From NCBI GenBank assembly GCA_946478755.1, contig CAMLDJ010000343.1:1-5623 (forward strand): a stretch of 5,623 nucleotides of DNA, read 5' to 3'. Position 1 is the stretch's first letter. The number at the start of each line of letters is the position of its first letter. The notes beneath the pieces were generated by a model, which searched no databases, was not told where the DNA came from, and was given only the letters and a program-made list of their open reading frames with translations. This document shows positions 1 through 5,588 of the stretch, one piece after another. Position numbers and translations under genes: made by a program. This DNA comes from an uncultured Pedobacter sp. GTDB lineage: Bacteria; Bacteroidota; Bacteroidia; Sphingobacteriales; Sphingobacteriaceae.

Positions 1-224
1 ACTATTTTACGTTCTGCCTTGGCCTGTTTCCCAAAAATGCCGGAATTGCCAGCGGCTTAACCGGTGGAATCACCTATGTAATTGTTTCCTTTTTAAGTTA
101 TAGTGTCATCTCTTTTCTACCTGCAAAAGACGAACATCACCTCAGCGCCAGTTACCTTGTATTAAGCGTCCTGTCTGCACTGACCATGTTCGCCATTTAC
201 AGGATCAGTAAGAAAACCACTTAA
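1..224 (+). CDS. MFS transporter, C-terminal fragment (probable Bcr/CflA-type multidrug efflux)
   Basis: Only the last 73 codons are inside the window. The reading frame starts at base 3 and ends with TAA at 222-224. The visible protein has a Phe-Pro-Lys-Asn-Ala-Gly-Ile-Ala-Ser-Gly segment, which resembles the start of helix 11 in Bcr/CflA-type major facilitator proteins (Pro, Ala-Gly, Ala-Ser pattern). Two hydrophobic helices follow, separated by a short polar loop (PAKDEHH), and the protein ends in a basic tail (RISKKTT), as expected for helices 11 and 12 with a cytoplasmic C-terminus. The family exports drugs or small metabolites across the inner membrane using the proton gradient. The gene is convergent with the isomerase-like gene and the two overlap by 3 bp. 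The substrate cannot be inferred, and another MFS subfamily is possible because ten helices are unseen. Confidence 0.72.
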   Translation, partial: YFTFCLGLFPKNAGIASGLTGGITYVIVSFLSYSVISFLPAKDEHHLSASYLVLSVLSALTMFAIYRISKKTT

Positions 225-1699
225 CAGACTTTTACGACATCCATGTTTAACAGCTGGCCCAGCTTTTCAATTTTCGAACTGATGTGACCTATACCAATCG
301 CGCAGTGGTGAGCGGGGCCGTGACTGTTCCAGCTGTTTACAAAATTCCGGGCGCCTATCGGGAACTTGTATCGGCTGTTTGTATTTCCGATCTGTAAGAT
401 CTCTCCTGGTACAGATTCCGCCTCTGCGACCAGCAGCATGAGTTTTCCGCCCTTTTGTTCCACCACCGACAAGAGGGTAACCGGGCCATTCTTTACCGAC
501 ATCTCTACAGACACTCCTTTACCAACCTTTCCGTGGTATACACCCAATGGTCTGACTTTCGTTTTACCTTCGGCAATGGCAATGTGCCCCGGGCCATCAT
601 GTCCCATCAATACCACATCCGCAGCAAAATCCATGGCGTAGTATTCAGTGAACGATCCGCCAGCACCAAAACCATCCATGATCTTCATCGCCTGGGCATT
701 CTTGATCTCATATTCGCCGGCTACAGGGATCCCCTGTGCGGTCAGCAATGAATTGCCAAGAATGATAGAGCTGATGGCTTCTTCGTTATCTATATTTCCG
801 GTGCCCTTATAATAATACGCCATGGAGCCCAACTGGTGCTGTTCAACCAGTTTATCAAGCGCTACCGAAGTGATGGCTGCCTTTTCCAGCTCTTCAGCGG
901 AACAGTCCTGCTGCACATCAAAGGTCTCATAGAACAGGTTCAGCCGCTCGTTCATTTCCTCCGCGGTTACCGCTTTACGCAAACTGGCCAGTTCTTCCAC
1001 TTCAAGCAATTCAATGTGCCCGCCAAAATGGGCATATTGCTGGGTCAGGTCCGAATAAATATCCAGCATTCCACTATAATAATGTCCCATGCAACCCATT
1101 CTGTTGTAAAACATGGTGTTGGCCACGCGGGCAGCTTCCACCCATTCCCCAATCTCCTTCCAGCATTCCGGATCGTTATGCAACATACCTGTGATCTGGT
1201 GGAACTTGATCCCCACACGATTAAACACATTGGCTATTTCCGGCACCGGGCAGGCCGAACAGTAAGACAGCCACTCCCCGGTCATCCTCGTACGATCGGT
1301 CATTGCATTAAACGAAGCATAATCGATGGCCGCCTCAGGACTCAGGTTAAGGATGATGACCGGCACTTTTGCACGTTGTACCACAGGTAATACTGTGGAG
1401 GAAAGTGCATAAGTGGTTACATATAGAAAAATAACATCTACATCGGCCGTTTTAAACAGCTTACCGGCAGCGAAGGCCTTATTGGGATTGTCTACCAGAC
1501 CAGCATTGATGATTTGAGGATGAATCGCAGAAAGGTTCTTTTCCACTACACCCAGATAGCCTTCCAGCCGTTCTTTTAAACCTTCGAATTGCGGCCAATA
1601 GGTATCCAGGCCAATGCCGAATAAGCCTATTTTAAGGTCTGAATTTGATTTTTTAGGTAAAAACGATTGTTTTGTCGAACTTGGCGTGAAAGTATTCAT
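221..1699 (-). CDS. L-arabinose/L-fucose isomerase family protein (AraA-like, substrate unknown)
   Basis: The 492-residue protein starts at the ATG at 1699. An in-frame TTG at 1726 would add nine residues but lies in AT-rich leader sequence, and the conserved core only begins near residue 22 (KIGLFGIGLDTYW). The length matches AraA proteins (about 500 residues). The four catalytic positions of the AraA fold can be picked out by comparison with E. coli AraA from memory. Glu329 in GEYE corresponds to Glu306 and Glu352 in FTEYYAMDF to Glu333. His367 in MGHDGP corresponds to His350, and His464/His465 in GPAHHCAIG to His450. These would bind the divalent metal and carry out aldose-ketose isomerisation in the cytoplasm. 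Surrounding sequence differs clearly from classical AraA, and no kinase (araB) or epimerase (araD) gene is nearby, so L-arabinose should not be assumed as substrate. Divergent transcription from an AraC-type gene suggests that this regulator controls it. The stop codon overlaps that of the convergent MFS gene. Confidence 0.85.
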   Translation of the reverse strand: MNTFTPSSTKQSFLPKKSNSDLKIGLFGIGLDTYWPQFEGLKERLEGYLGVVEKNLSAIHPQIINAGLVDNPNKAFAAGKLFKTADVDVIFLYVTTYALSSTVLPVVQRAKVPVIILNLSPEAAIDYASFNAMTDRTRMTGEWLSYCSACPVPEIANVFNRVGIKFHQITGMLHNDPECWKEIGEWVEAARVANTMFYNRMGCMGHYYSGMLDIYSDLTQQYAHFGGHIELLEVEELASLRKAVTAEEMNERLNLFYETFDVQQDCSAEELEKAAITSVALDKLVEQHQLGSMAYYYKGTGNIDNEEAISSIILGNSLLTAQGIPVAGEYEIKNAQAMKIMDGFGAGGSFTEYYAMDFAADVVLMGHDGPGHIAIAEGKTKVRPLGVYHGKVGKGVSVEMSVKNGPVTLLSVVEQKGGKLMLLVAEAESVPGEILQIGNTNSRYKFPIGARNFVNSWNSHGPAHHCAIGIGHISSKIEKLGQLLNMDVVKVC

Positions 1700-1742
1700 A
1701 TCAGGATTTATATTTAGGTAAAGCAAAAATTGCCATTTAAGT

Positions 1743-1792
1743 TTATTGAATCAATGTAGAATCTGATAAACAACATATACTTATTGATACAA
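1743..1792. promoter_or_regulatory. candidate operator pair for the AraC-type regulator
   Basis: The 98-bp gap between the two divergent start codons contains two closely related 12-bp boxes in direct orientation. TTATTGAATCAA lies at 1743-1754 and TTATTGATACAA at 1781-1792. They differ only by a swap of two bases and start 38 bp apart. The first also forms an 11-bp palindrome, ATTGAATCAAT, at 1745-1755. Paired direct repeats in a divergent gap are the usual layout of AraC-family binding sites, although family spacing is often near 21 bp. Assignment to this regulator is inference from position. AT-rich sequence makes chance similarity possible. Confidence 0.4.
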
Positions 1793-1815
1793 AATTAATG
1801 ACTAACCATTTCAAA
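1790..1815 (-). promoter_or_regulatory. candidate Bacteroidota promoter for the isomerase-like gene
   Basis: Read on the - strand, 1797-1790 is TAATTTTG, a full match to the Bacteroidota -7 consensus TAnnTTTG. A TTTG that could serve as the -33 element lies at 1815-1812, with a 14-bp spacer that is shorter than the usual 19 or so. The -7 element abuts the regulator's start codon and overlaps the second putative operator box. A regulator bound there would therefore touch the promoter directly. The predicted leader would be roughly 80 nt. Confidence 0.35.
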
Positions 1816-2679
1816 TATCTTCCTGTAAGTGATGAGGATGTCAATTGGGGGTTGCATGTGCTAAATGCTGGATATAACCGGATTGACAGCGCGGTCAGCT
1901 ATCCGCCACCAGGCCATCCATCCGGTCATTATTTCAATTGGGATAAAGGGCGGGTATTAGACGAATATCAGATTATTTATATCTCCAGAGGGGCTGGAAC
2001 ATTTGAGTCGGCAAGCCATAAAAAGGTTGAAATCAGAGAAGGTGCCGTGATGCTCCTGTTCCCGCAGGAGTGGCACCGGTTCAAACCTGATCCGGATACC
2101 GGCTGGGATGAGTTTTGGGTAGGCTTTAAAGGCAATATTGTTCAAAACATCGTTCAAAACCATTTCATCACCCCCAGGCAAAGTGTGTTGCAGATCGGCA
2201 TCCACGATCACCTCATCAACCTGTTCTCTGCCATCATTGAGCATACCAGAATTGAACAGCCGGGCTATCAGCAGCTGATCTCGGGCATGATCCTTCATTT
2301 GCTGGGAGAAATATATGCTAAGACCAAACAGGAAGCGGTTAAGGATAAAGACATTTCGGCAATACTGATCAACAGATCCAGGGTGCTGCTGAGGTCCTAT
2401 GTCGACAGGAACGTGACCATGGCCCTTGTGGCCGAAGAGCTGCAAGTCAGCTATTCCTGGTTCCGGAAAGCTTTTAAAACATTTACGGGCATTGCGCCCC
2501 ACCAATATCTTTTGCAGCTTAAAATAGAAAAAGCCAGGCTATTGCTGGCTGACCCGACAAGATCCATAAAAGAAATAGCCTTTGCGCTTGGGTTCGAATC
2601 TCCCTTTTATTTTTCGAAGATCTTTAAAATTAAGACCGGCTACTCCCCTGACGCTTACCGGAAACGCATCCAGAAGTGA
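1798..2679 (+). CDS. AraC-family transcriptional regulator with N-terminal cupin sensor
   Basis: This 293-residue cytoplasmic regulator has the standard length and layout of sugar-responsive AraC proteins. Residues about 55-110 form a cupin-like ligand-binding domain, seen in the YISRGAG turn, the REGAVMLLFPQEWH strand and the WDEFWVGFKG motif. Residues about 190-290 form the DNA-binding domain with two helix-turn-helix units. The first is at about 208-231 (MALVAEELQVS...FRKAFKTFTG). The second, at about 257-290, carries the family signature IKEIAFALGFESPFYFSKIFK followed by KTGYSPDAYRK. It starts at ATG 1798, the first in-frame Met before the domain. It is divergent from the isomerase-like gene and probably senses that enzyme's substrate or a related sugar. 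A weak promoter candidate on its own strand is TAAGTTTA at 1738-1745, with TTTA at 1713-1716 upstream. It converges with the DUF2784 gene, with 16 bp between stop codons. Confidence 0.93.
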   Translation: MTNHFKYLPVSDEDVNWGLHVLNAGYNRIDSAVSYPPPGHPSGHYFNWDKGRVLDEYQIIYISRGAGTFESASHKKVEIREGAVMLLFPQEWHRFKPDPDTGWDEFWVGFKGNIVQNIVQNHFITPRQSVLQIGIHDHLINLFSAIIEHTRIEQPGYQQLISGMILHLLGEIYAKTKQEAVKDKDISAILINRSRVLLRSYVDRNVTMALVAEELQVSYSWFRKAFKTFTGIAPHQYLLQLKIEKARLLLADPTRSIKEIAFALGFESPFYFSKIFKIKTGYSPDAYRKRIQK

Positions 2680-2680
2680 T

Positions 2681-2717
2681 GCCGGGCAGATCCCCTTATC
2701 CTGTTTTGATCTCCGGC
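2681..2717 (+). terminator. possible terminator of the AraC-type gene
   Basis: One base after the stop codon an imperfect inverted repeat begins. GCCGG at 2681-2685 pairs with CCGGC at 2713-2717, and inside it GATC at 2689-2692 pairs with GATC at 2708-2711. A T-rich stretch (TTCTTCTT) follows. The internal loops and the interrupted T tract make it weak. It overlaps the 3' end of the convergent DUF2784 gene. Confidence 0.3.
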
Positions 2718-3079
2718 TTCTTCTTGATGAAGTTCAGATAGATGGAAATCAGCGCAGCTGCCGCGAAACACACTGCGGTAACGATGTCAATAAGATCTGC
2801 AGACACATCCTGCCCGCTGATCTTATCCGCATAGTATTTGATAAAAGAATTGGGTAAATCCCTTTCTCCAAGGCTTTCCTTTATCTGCCACTGCCAGTCT
2901 GTTATCGGGCAATAACCCAAACCATACCAAATGCCCAGCAGCAGCCAGGAGCCAGCTGTCAGCAGCACCAACGCAAAATGTAATCTCCTGGTAGATGGCC
3001 ATATCCAACCGAGCAAGTTAAATCCGATAATTAACAGATGCAATACGGTAAAAAGAAAATCAAAAATCAGATAGGCCAT
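2696..3079 (-). CDS. DUF2784-like small integral membrane protein
   Basis: The protein is 127 residues long with three evident hydrophobic segments at about 4-27, 33-55 and 96-117 and a short basic C-terminal tail (KKKPEIKTG). The pattern fits DUF2784: an N-terminal helix pair with a WIWPSTRRLH connector, then a conserved Cys-Pro-Ile-Thr-Asp-Trp (residues 57-62) leading into an amphipathic stretch. The longer loop with DLPNSFIKYYADK before the last helix is what I associate with Bacteroidota members. The family has no established biochemical function, and location in the inner membrane is inferred from the helices. It starts at ATG 3079. The Dabb gene lies 44 bp upstream on the same strand, but a terminator sits between them, so the gene may depend on readthrough or on its own promoter. 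Family assignment is from memory of the motif. Confidence 0.75.
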   Translation of the reverse strand: MAYLIFDFLFTVLHLLIIGFNLLGWIWPSTRRLHFALVLLTAGSWLLLGIWYGLGYCPITDWQWQIKESLGERDLPNSFIKYYADKISGQDVSADLIDIVTAVCFAAAALISIYLNFIKKKPEIKTG

Positions 3080-3090
3080 ATTACTGTCTT

Positions 3091-3121
3091 AAAAAAAAAG
3101 GTCCTTGCGCCGGGCGGAAGG
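3091..3121 (-). terminator. intrinsic terminator after the Dabb gene
   Basis: On the - strand, two bases beyond the Dabb stop codon, CCTTCCGC pairs with GCGCAAGG around a CCG loop (3121-3103). The stem has seven pairs and one C-C mismatch. Three bases later comes an uninterrupted run of nine T (3099-3091). GC-rich stem plus T run is the classical intrinsic terminator form. It lies between two co-oriented genes. Confidence 0.72.
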
Positions 3122-3123
3122 AA

Positions 3124-3420
3124 TTAATGGGCGTCGTAAATGATCACTTTCTCAAAAAGCACCCTAAACTCGTCTAAAAATGCCTTATGGATTTCATGTA
3201 CCTGGTAAACATCATGTGCTGCGAGATCGTCAAAAAGGAGGAATAAGGAAAAAGTATAGGTGGTGTCCACAACGGCCCGTTCAATTGGTGCCGGTGTGCC
3301 GATATGAAAGGTTTTAACAACTTCAATTTTTTCCAGCGACTGTAAGCCATTGCGGAAAGCTTTTTTTTGATCTTCGGATGTATCTGCCTTAAGCCAGAAT
3401 AATACGTGGTGAGCTATCAT
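3124..3420 (-). CDS. Dabb-family (stress-responsive A/B barrel) protein
   Basis: This 98-residue cytoplasmic protein has the features of a single Dabb domain. It begins with MIAHHVLFWLK, continues with a helix rich in charged residues (EDQKKAFRNGLQSL), then VVKTFHIGTPAPIERAVVD, TYTFSLFLLFDD and the AAHDVYQVHEIHKAF segment, and ends in a strand (KVIIYDAH). Dabb proteins form dimeric alpha/beta barrels of the ferredoxin-like type. Some members are enzymes such as cyclases, but for most bacterial members, including this one, no reaction is known. Length is full for a one-domain member. It starts at ATG 3420, which leads directly into the first strand. A putative -7 element lies 19 bp upstream and a terminator directly follows the stop codon, so it may be transcribed alone. 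Confidence 0.88.
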   Translation of the reverse strand: MIAHHVLFWLKADTSEDQKKAFRNGLQSLEKIEVVKTFHIGTPAPIERAVVDTTYTFSLFLLFDDLAAHDVYQVHEIHKAFLDEFRVLFEKVIIYDAH

Positions 3421-3438
3421 TATATATCTATTTTTTTG

Positions 3439-3462
3439 CGAATATAGGCAATAGAAATCAAA
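3439..3462 (-). promoter_or_regulatory. weak candidate promoter of the Dabb gene
   Basis: On the - strand, TATATTCG at 3446-3439 matches five of the six fixed positions of the Bacteroidota -7 element TAnnTTTG. It lies 18 bases before the start codon. A TTTG is present at 3462-3459, but the 12-bp spacer is too short for a normal -33 element. The call rests mainly on the -7 box and its position. Confidence 0.25.
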
Positions 3463-3597
3463 CAGATCGGCAGAGACGCCCCAAAACTACGCCTTATGAG
3501 CTTAGATGAGACCGAAAAACGGAGAGCCGTATCAATAAAAAAAATCCCTGTAGCGCTTTGCCCTTAATCTTCGTTTTACTTGGTATAAACCTACAAC

Positions 3598-4017
3598 ATG
3601 ATTATCGCTATAGAAATTAAAAGACAACCAGCCCTATTGCTCCTGGCCATCTCAGTCCTGCTGATATCGGCCTGCAAAGATAAGTTCGAAGGCAGCAAGG
3701 AAGACGACCGACAGCAACTGGAAAGGTTAATGGCAGAGATCAAAGCCATGTCTGAACAGGAAAAATGCGTCAATTCAGCCGATTGGAAATTCCTGCCCAT
3801 AGGGTCGAAAGCTTGCGGCGGGCCAACCGGCATTGTAACTTATTCCGTAAAGATAGATACCACTGCTTTTTTGGAAAAGGTAAATAAATACACAAAAGAG
3901 CAGGCAGCCTTTAATAAAAAATGGAAAATAGTTTCTGATTGCAGTGTGCTTCTTCCCCCGAAAAGCATCATCTGCGAAAATGAAAAACCTAAACTGGTAT
4001 ACGATTATGATTATTAG
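3598..4017 (+). CDS. small lipoprotein of unknown function with four mature-chain cysteines
   Basis: The 139-residue protein begins with a basic n-region (IKRQ) and a hydrophobic core (ALLLLAISVLLI), then a lipobox LISAC ending in Cys26. It should be exported and lipidated. The mature chain starts with a charged, probably helical or linker segment (residues 27-55). A compact domain follows with Cys57, Cys73, Cys115 and Cys126. Its notable motifs are DWKFLPIGSKACGGP (62-76), a helix with YTKEQAAFNKKW (98-109) and SDC near 115. The four Cys could form two disulfides in the periplasm. I do not recognise a named family. It starts at ATG 3598, directly before the signal peptide. It converges with the Nudix gene, with 13 bp between stop codons. 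The 177-bp gap upstream holds only weak promoter-like sequence and a doubtful 23-codon ORF. Confidence 0.85.
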   Translation: MIIAIEIKRQPALLLLAISVLLISACKDKFEGSKEDDRQQLERLMAEIKAMSEQEKCVNSADWKFLPIGSKACGGPTGIVTYSVKIDTTAFLEKVNKYTKEQAAFNKKWKIVSDCSVLLPPKSIICENEKPKLVYDYDY

Positions 4018-4030
4018 CGGATGGCAGCGC

Positions 4031-4429
4031 TTATTGACCGTCCTTCAAGGAACTTAAATAATGCTGAAAGACCGGTATATCGGCTTCTGCCCAGTCCAGA
4101 TCATTCAGCTCCGCTGCTTCCAGCCAGGCGTAAGCAGCATGCTCGCTCAAAATAATCGTACCAGCAAGGATACGGCACACAAAAGGGATCAGGTTAATCC
4201 GGGCACCGGGGTAGCTGTGCTGGTTGGGAGGCATCTCCGAGATAATTTCAATGTCCAGGGCTAATTCTTCCTGTATCTCCCGGATTAAACAGGTCTGCGG
4301 CAGCTCACCAGGCTCCACTTTCCCTCCAGGAAATTCCATCTTTAATGGCAGTGTCATGGTCTGGCTGCGCTGGGTGACCAGCACCTTGCCGTCTTCACGA
4401 ATGATAATTGCACAAGCGACGTCTATCAT
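4031..4429 (-). CDS. Nudix hydrolase, MutT-like (probable (deoxy)nucleoside triphosphate pyrophosphohydrolase)
   Basis: The 132-residue protein matches MutT in length and layout. It opens with a strand VACAIIIREDGKVLVTQR. The Nudix box runs from Gly36 to Leu58: Gly36, Glu42, Arg50, Glu51, Glu54 and Glu55 are all in place, so the metal-binding glutamates are intact. The one departure is Ala57 where the motif normally has Gly. The segment MEFPGGKVEPGE and the later EHAAYAWLEAAELNDLDWAEADIPV are typical of the MutT/CTP-pyrophosphohydrolase group. Such enzymes cleave nucleoside triphosphates to the monophosphate and pyrophosphate, often removing oxidised nucleotides such as 8-oxo-dGTP. The exact substrate cannot be read from sequence. 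It starts at ATG 4429, 22 bp after the stop of the TonB-domain gene on the same strand, so the two may be co-transcribed. Confidence 0.92.
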   Translation of the reverse strand: MIDVACAIIIREDGKVLVTQRSQTMTLPLKMEFPGGKVEPGELPQTCLIREIQEELALDIEIISEMPPNQHSYPGARINLIPFVCRILAGTIILSEHAAYAWLEAAELNDLDWAEADIPVFQHYLSSLKDGQ

Positions 4430-4451
4430 CTAATCAAAGTGTATTCAGCCA

Positions 4452-5405
4452 TCAGCGGAGTGAAAATGAAACAGGGATATTGTAAGCTACCTTAACTATT
4501 TTGCCCCGCTGTACACCAGGTTCCCATGGTGGAGAGGTATTTACTACCCTGATCGCTTCTGCGGCCAGCAAAGGATGCGGACTATTTGTCACTTTGACGT
4601 CTGTAAGTGATCCATCTTTCATCACCGTAAACCTTAACATCACCTTGCCCTGTATTCTCATACGCTGGCATTCAGCGGGATACCGAATGGTCTTACTAAG
4701 AAAGCGATAAAATTTATCCATTCCACCTTTAAACTGAGGCTTGATAGAAGATTTGGTGTAGGTGTATGTGCTTCCATTCTTATCGGTGGACTCGCCCGAT
4801 ACCATTACACCAGCTACATAGGTTTCTTTATAAGTCGAGCCGTCCTTTCCTCCCCCTCCATTCCATACCCCTTCATAAAGGCCATTTTCTATGCTTCCAC
4901 TTTCTGTGATCCGTTCAAACTCAGTATCATAAAAACCACATTCCCCCTTACCATCAACGACCAGATCTTTGCCGGTAGCATCTTTGACATTTTTAATATA
5001 ACGGGATGTTTCTCCCTTAATGGTAGTTTCGTAACCAATTATTGTGTATAAATTACCATTTGGATAATATTGATAGGCAGTATCCACAAGCTTACCGTTC
5101 TTATAAGTGGCCACCATTTTCTTTTTGCCGCTCGGGTAATAGGAAATGTATTGTCCTTCGTACATGGGAGGATTAATTTTGCTGGAAAATCCCCTGCTTT
5201 TATTGGTTCCATCCAGGTAATGCTCATTGACCACATACAGCTCAGATCCGGGCTCTGGCTCCTTAACGATCCGGAGATAATCAGCACTATCCCGCAGTTT
5301 TACCTGTTGTCCGGTTTTTTTGAAAAAATACAAGTTTTGCCTTTGGGCATTTGCACCCAGGCAGGTCAATAGCATCGCTAAAAGCAGAAAGCGTCCTTTG
5401 TTCAT
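4452..5405 (-). CDS. exported protein with MORN-like repeats and C-terminal TonB domain
   Basis: The 317-residue protein begins with a Sec signal peptide (basic MNKGR, hydrophobic LLLAMLLTCL, probable cleavage after ANA at residue 20). Residues about 82-125 carry two MORN_2-like repeats (YEGQYISYYPSGK and YQYYPNGNLYTI, each with a Tyr-Pro-x-Gly turn), and a weaker one occurs near 174-182 (NGLYEGVWN). Residues about 223-317 form a TonB C-terminal domain: PQFKGGMDKFYRFLSKTIRYP, then IQGKVMLRFTVMKDGSLTDVKV, a helix LLAAEAIRVV, PPWEPGVQRGK and a final strand YNIPVSFSL. TonB normally transmits energy to outer-membrane transporters. This protein has no proline-rich linker and no lasting membrane anchor if the signal peptide is cleaved, so the domain more likely binds a periplasmic or envelope partner. 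It starts at ATG 5405. A -7-like TATCTTTC lies at 5430-5423 on its strand. The Nudix gene follows after 22 bp. Confidence 0.88.
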   Translation of the reverse strand: MNKGRFLLLAMLLTCLGANAQRQNLYFFKKTGQQVKLRDSADYLRIVKEPEPGSELYVVNEHYLDGTNKSRGFSSKINPPMYEGQYISYYPSGKKKMVATYKNGKLVDTAYQYYPNGNLYTIIGYETTIKGETSRYIKNVKDATGKDLVVDGKGECGFYDTEFERITESGSIENGLYEGVWNGGGGKDGSTYKETYVAGVMVSGESTDKNGSTYTYTKSSIKPQFKGGMDKFYRFLSKTIRYPAECQRMRIQGKVMLRFTVMKDGSLTDVKVTNSPHPLLAAEAIRVVNTSPPWEPGVQRGKIVKVAYNIPVSFSLR

Positions 5406-5588
5406 ATATTCAGATTGTTTAGGAAAGATAATACAATTTTACTTTTCTGGCCAGGCAATTGAAAATTTTGTTAGACACAACATTTCTCGGGGCAGTTGAG
5501 ATGGCACAGATCACCTATGTTTCCAGTTGCCCATGAATTTACAAAATCGCTGGAAGGATCTTATCAAATTGGAAAGGCTTTAAAAGAG

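Noticed and set aside
836..1390. 184-codon + strand open frame inside the isomerase-like gene
   Set aside because: It lies entirely opposite a gene with clear family motifs and catalytic residues. Its translation shows no domain, and it is a shadow of codon bias on the other strand.
1957..2505. 182-codon - strand open frame inside the AraC-type gene
   Set aside because: It is antisense to a well-supported regulator and its translation resembles no known family.
3519..3530. ACGG-AGAG-CCGT hairpin with T-rich sequence on the - strand
   Set aside because: The stem is only four base pairs and no - strand gene upstream would need a terminator here.
3448..3625. Direct similarity of GCAATAGAAATCAAA (3448-3462) with GCTATAGAAATTAAA (3606-3620)
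   Set aside because: The match is short, AT-rich and not extended on either side, so chance is the simplest explanation.
4016..4031. AGCG/CGCT inverted repeat between the lipoprotein and Nudix stops
   Set aside because: The stem is only 4 bp, there is no T tract on either strand, and it overlaps both stop codons, so it is too weak for a terminator call.
5487..5540. Possible riboswitch-like element upstream of the TonB-domain gene (GGGGCA...TGAGA-like sequence)
   Set aside because: It lies on the strand opposite to the downstream gene, and its conserved positions do not match the TPP riboswitch or other classes I know.
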